From assembly GCA_003488965.1 (NCBI GenBank), contig DNJW01000374.1, positions 1 to 6,076 of the forward strand: a stretch of DNA of 6,076 bases, given 5' to 3'. This DNA comes from Lachnospiraceae bacterium. GTDB lineage: Bacteria > Bacillota > Clostridia > Lachnospirales > Lachnospiraceae. The notes beneath the pieces were generated by a model, which had not been told where the DNA came from, searched no databases, and saw nothing but the letters and a program-made list of their open reading frames with translations. Numbering within the stretch: position 1 is the first letter of the stretch; the number at the start of each line of letters is the position of its first letter. Position numbers and translations under genes: made by a program. Shown in pieces: positions 5,744 to 6,076 of this stretch.

Positions 5744-6076
5744 TTAACTCTCCCAGTTTAAAATAAAATCATTTAAATAGGACGTATATGCATTGGCTCC
5801 AACGGCATTCATATGTCCTGCATCTTCATAGAAATAAGCATTTTCTGAGATCGGATACAAATTTTTCATATTCAAATAACAAATATTACCACTGACATAC
5901 GGCTGTATGATTTCCTCAAATTCATGCTTCCATCGCACCATTTTCTTATTTTCACTGTGCGCTTTTTCCACCTCTGCCAATCTTGGCGTTAATAAAATTA
6001 TAATTTTTATATTCTTGTTTATTTCTTTTGCCAGCCCAATCAATTCGTCAAATATATTTATATTTTCCTGTATTGT
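5744..6076 (-). CDS. C-terminal part of an SGNH/GDSL-like hydrolase or acyltransferase (5' end outside window)
   Basis: The frame is open across the right edge. 110 residues are visible, ending in a TAA at 5746-5744. A TTG at 6043 is not a likely start, because the frame continues upstream as a plausible protein (FDELIGLAKE). The fragment has a buried strand IKIIILLTPR (23-32), a charged helix, a second strand ICYLNM (65-70) and YFYEDAGHMNAVGANAYTSYL (81-101). This last part resembles the closing block of SGNH enzymes, in which the Asp and His of DxxH (Asp 85, His 88) complete the catalytic triad, followed by N..GA and a final helix. SGNH proteins in glycan loci often add or remove acetyl or other acyl groups. 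The nucleophile serine and oxyanion residues would lie upstream, unseen, so activity cannot be judged. The family call is moderate; the substrate is not known. Confidence 0.65.
   Translation of the reverse strand, partial: TIQENINIFDELIGLAKEINKNIKIIILLTPRLAEVEKAHSENKKMVRWKHEFEEIIQPYVSGNICYLNMKNLYPISENAYFYEDAGHMNAVGANAYTSYLNDFILNWES

Larger units (their letters stand above)
1..6076 (-). other. Part of one polycistronic glycan-modification operon
   Basis: All six genes share the strand. The spacers between them are 37, 4, an 8-base overlap, 21 and 33 bases. None holds a hairpin followed by a T-run on the coding strand or a clear -35/-10 pair. Each internal gene has its own Shine-Dalgarno motif. 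One transcript starting beyond the right edge and continuing past the left edge is the simplest reading. Products that modify glycans (deacetylase, methyltransferase, pyruvyl transferase, SGNH-like) point to a surface or wall polymer pathway. Confidence 0.8.

Noticed and set aside
6041..6043. TTG at 6043 as the start of the SGNH-like gene
   Set aside because: The frame stays open to the right edge with plausible protein sequence, no Shine-Dalgarno motif sits before the TTG, and 99 residues would be too short for the family.

Overview
The window is a tightly packed stretch of six genes, all read from the minus strand. It looks like the interior of a surface-polysaccharide or cell-wall-glycan operon from a low-GC Gram-positive bacterium, most likely one of the Clostridia (Lachnospiraceae-like). 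The taxonomic call is an inference. It rests on AT-rich DNA, strong AGGAG-type ribosome binding sites, Lys/Glu/Ile-rich proteins, and the pairing of a polysaccharide pyruvyl transferase with an FrhB-like iron-sulfur protein, which is common in gut anaerobes. No rRNA, tRNA, mobile element or CRISPR array is visible.

Layout in transcription order, from the right edge to the left: (1) 6076-5744, the 3' end of a gene whose product ends like an SGNH/GDSL-type hydrolase or acyltransferase, with its start outside the window; (2) 5706-4501, a 401-residue protein with about seven beta-propeller-like repeats and no recognised family; (3) 4496-3408, a two-[4Fe-4S] ferredoxin domain joined to an FrhB-like (coenzyme F420 hydrogenase/dehydrogenase beta subunit family) domain; (4) 3415-2348, a Rossmann-like sugar-nucleotide-type module joined to a SAM-dependent methyltransferase; (5) 2326-1100, a NodB/CE4 polysaccharide deacetylase joined to a C-terminal Rossmann-like module; (6) 1066 to the left edge, a polysaccharide pyruvyl transferase family protein lacking only its last residues. 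Spacers are 37, 4, -8 (overlap), 21 and 33 bases. I see no terminator or convincing promoter, so these genes are probably co-transcribed from a promoter beyond the right edge. No gene-free stretch exceeds 37 bases.

Read together, the genes look like a decoration set for a glycan: methylation, deacetylation, pyruvyl or related transfer, possible acyl chemistry, and an unexplained redox step. No glycosyltransferase, flippase or polymerase lies within the window. The points most worth a second look are the seven-repeat cytoplasmic propeller next to an FrhB-like redox protein, the related Rossmann-like modules attached to two different enzymes in adjacent genes, and a possible frameshift at the 3' end of the deacetylase gene.
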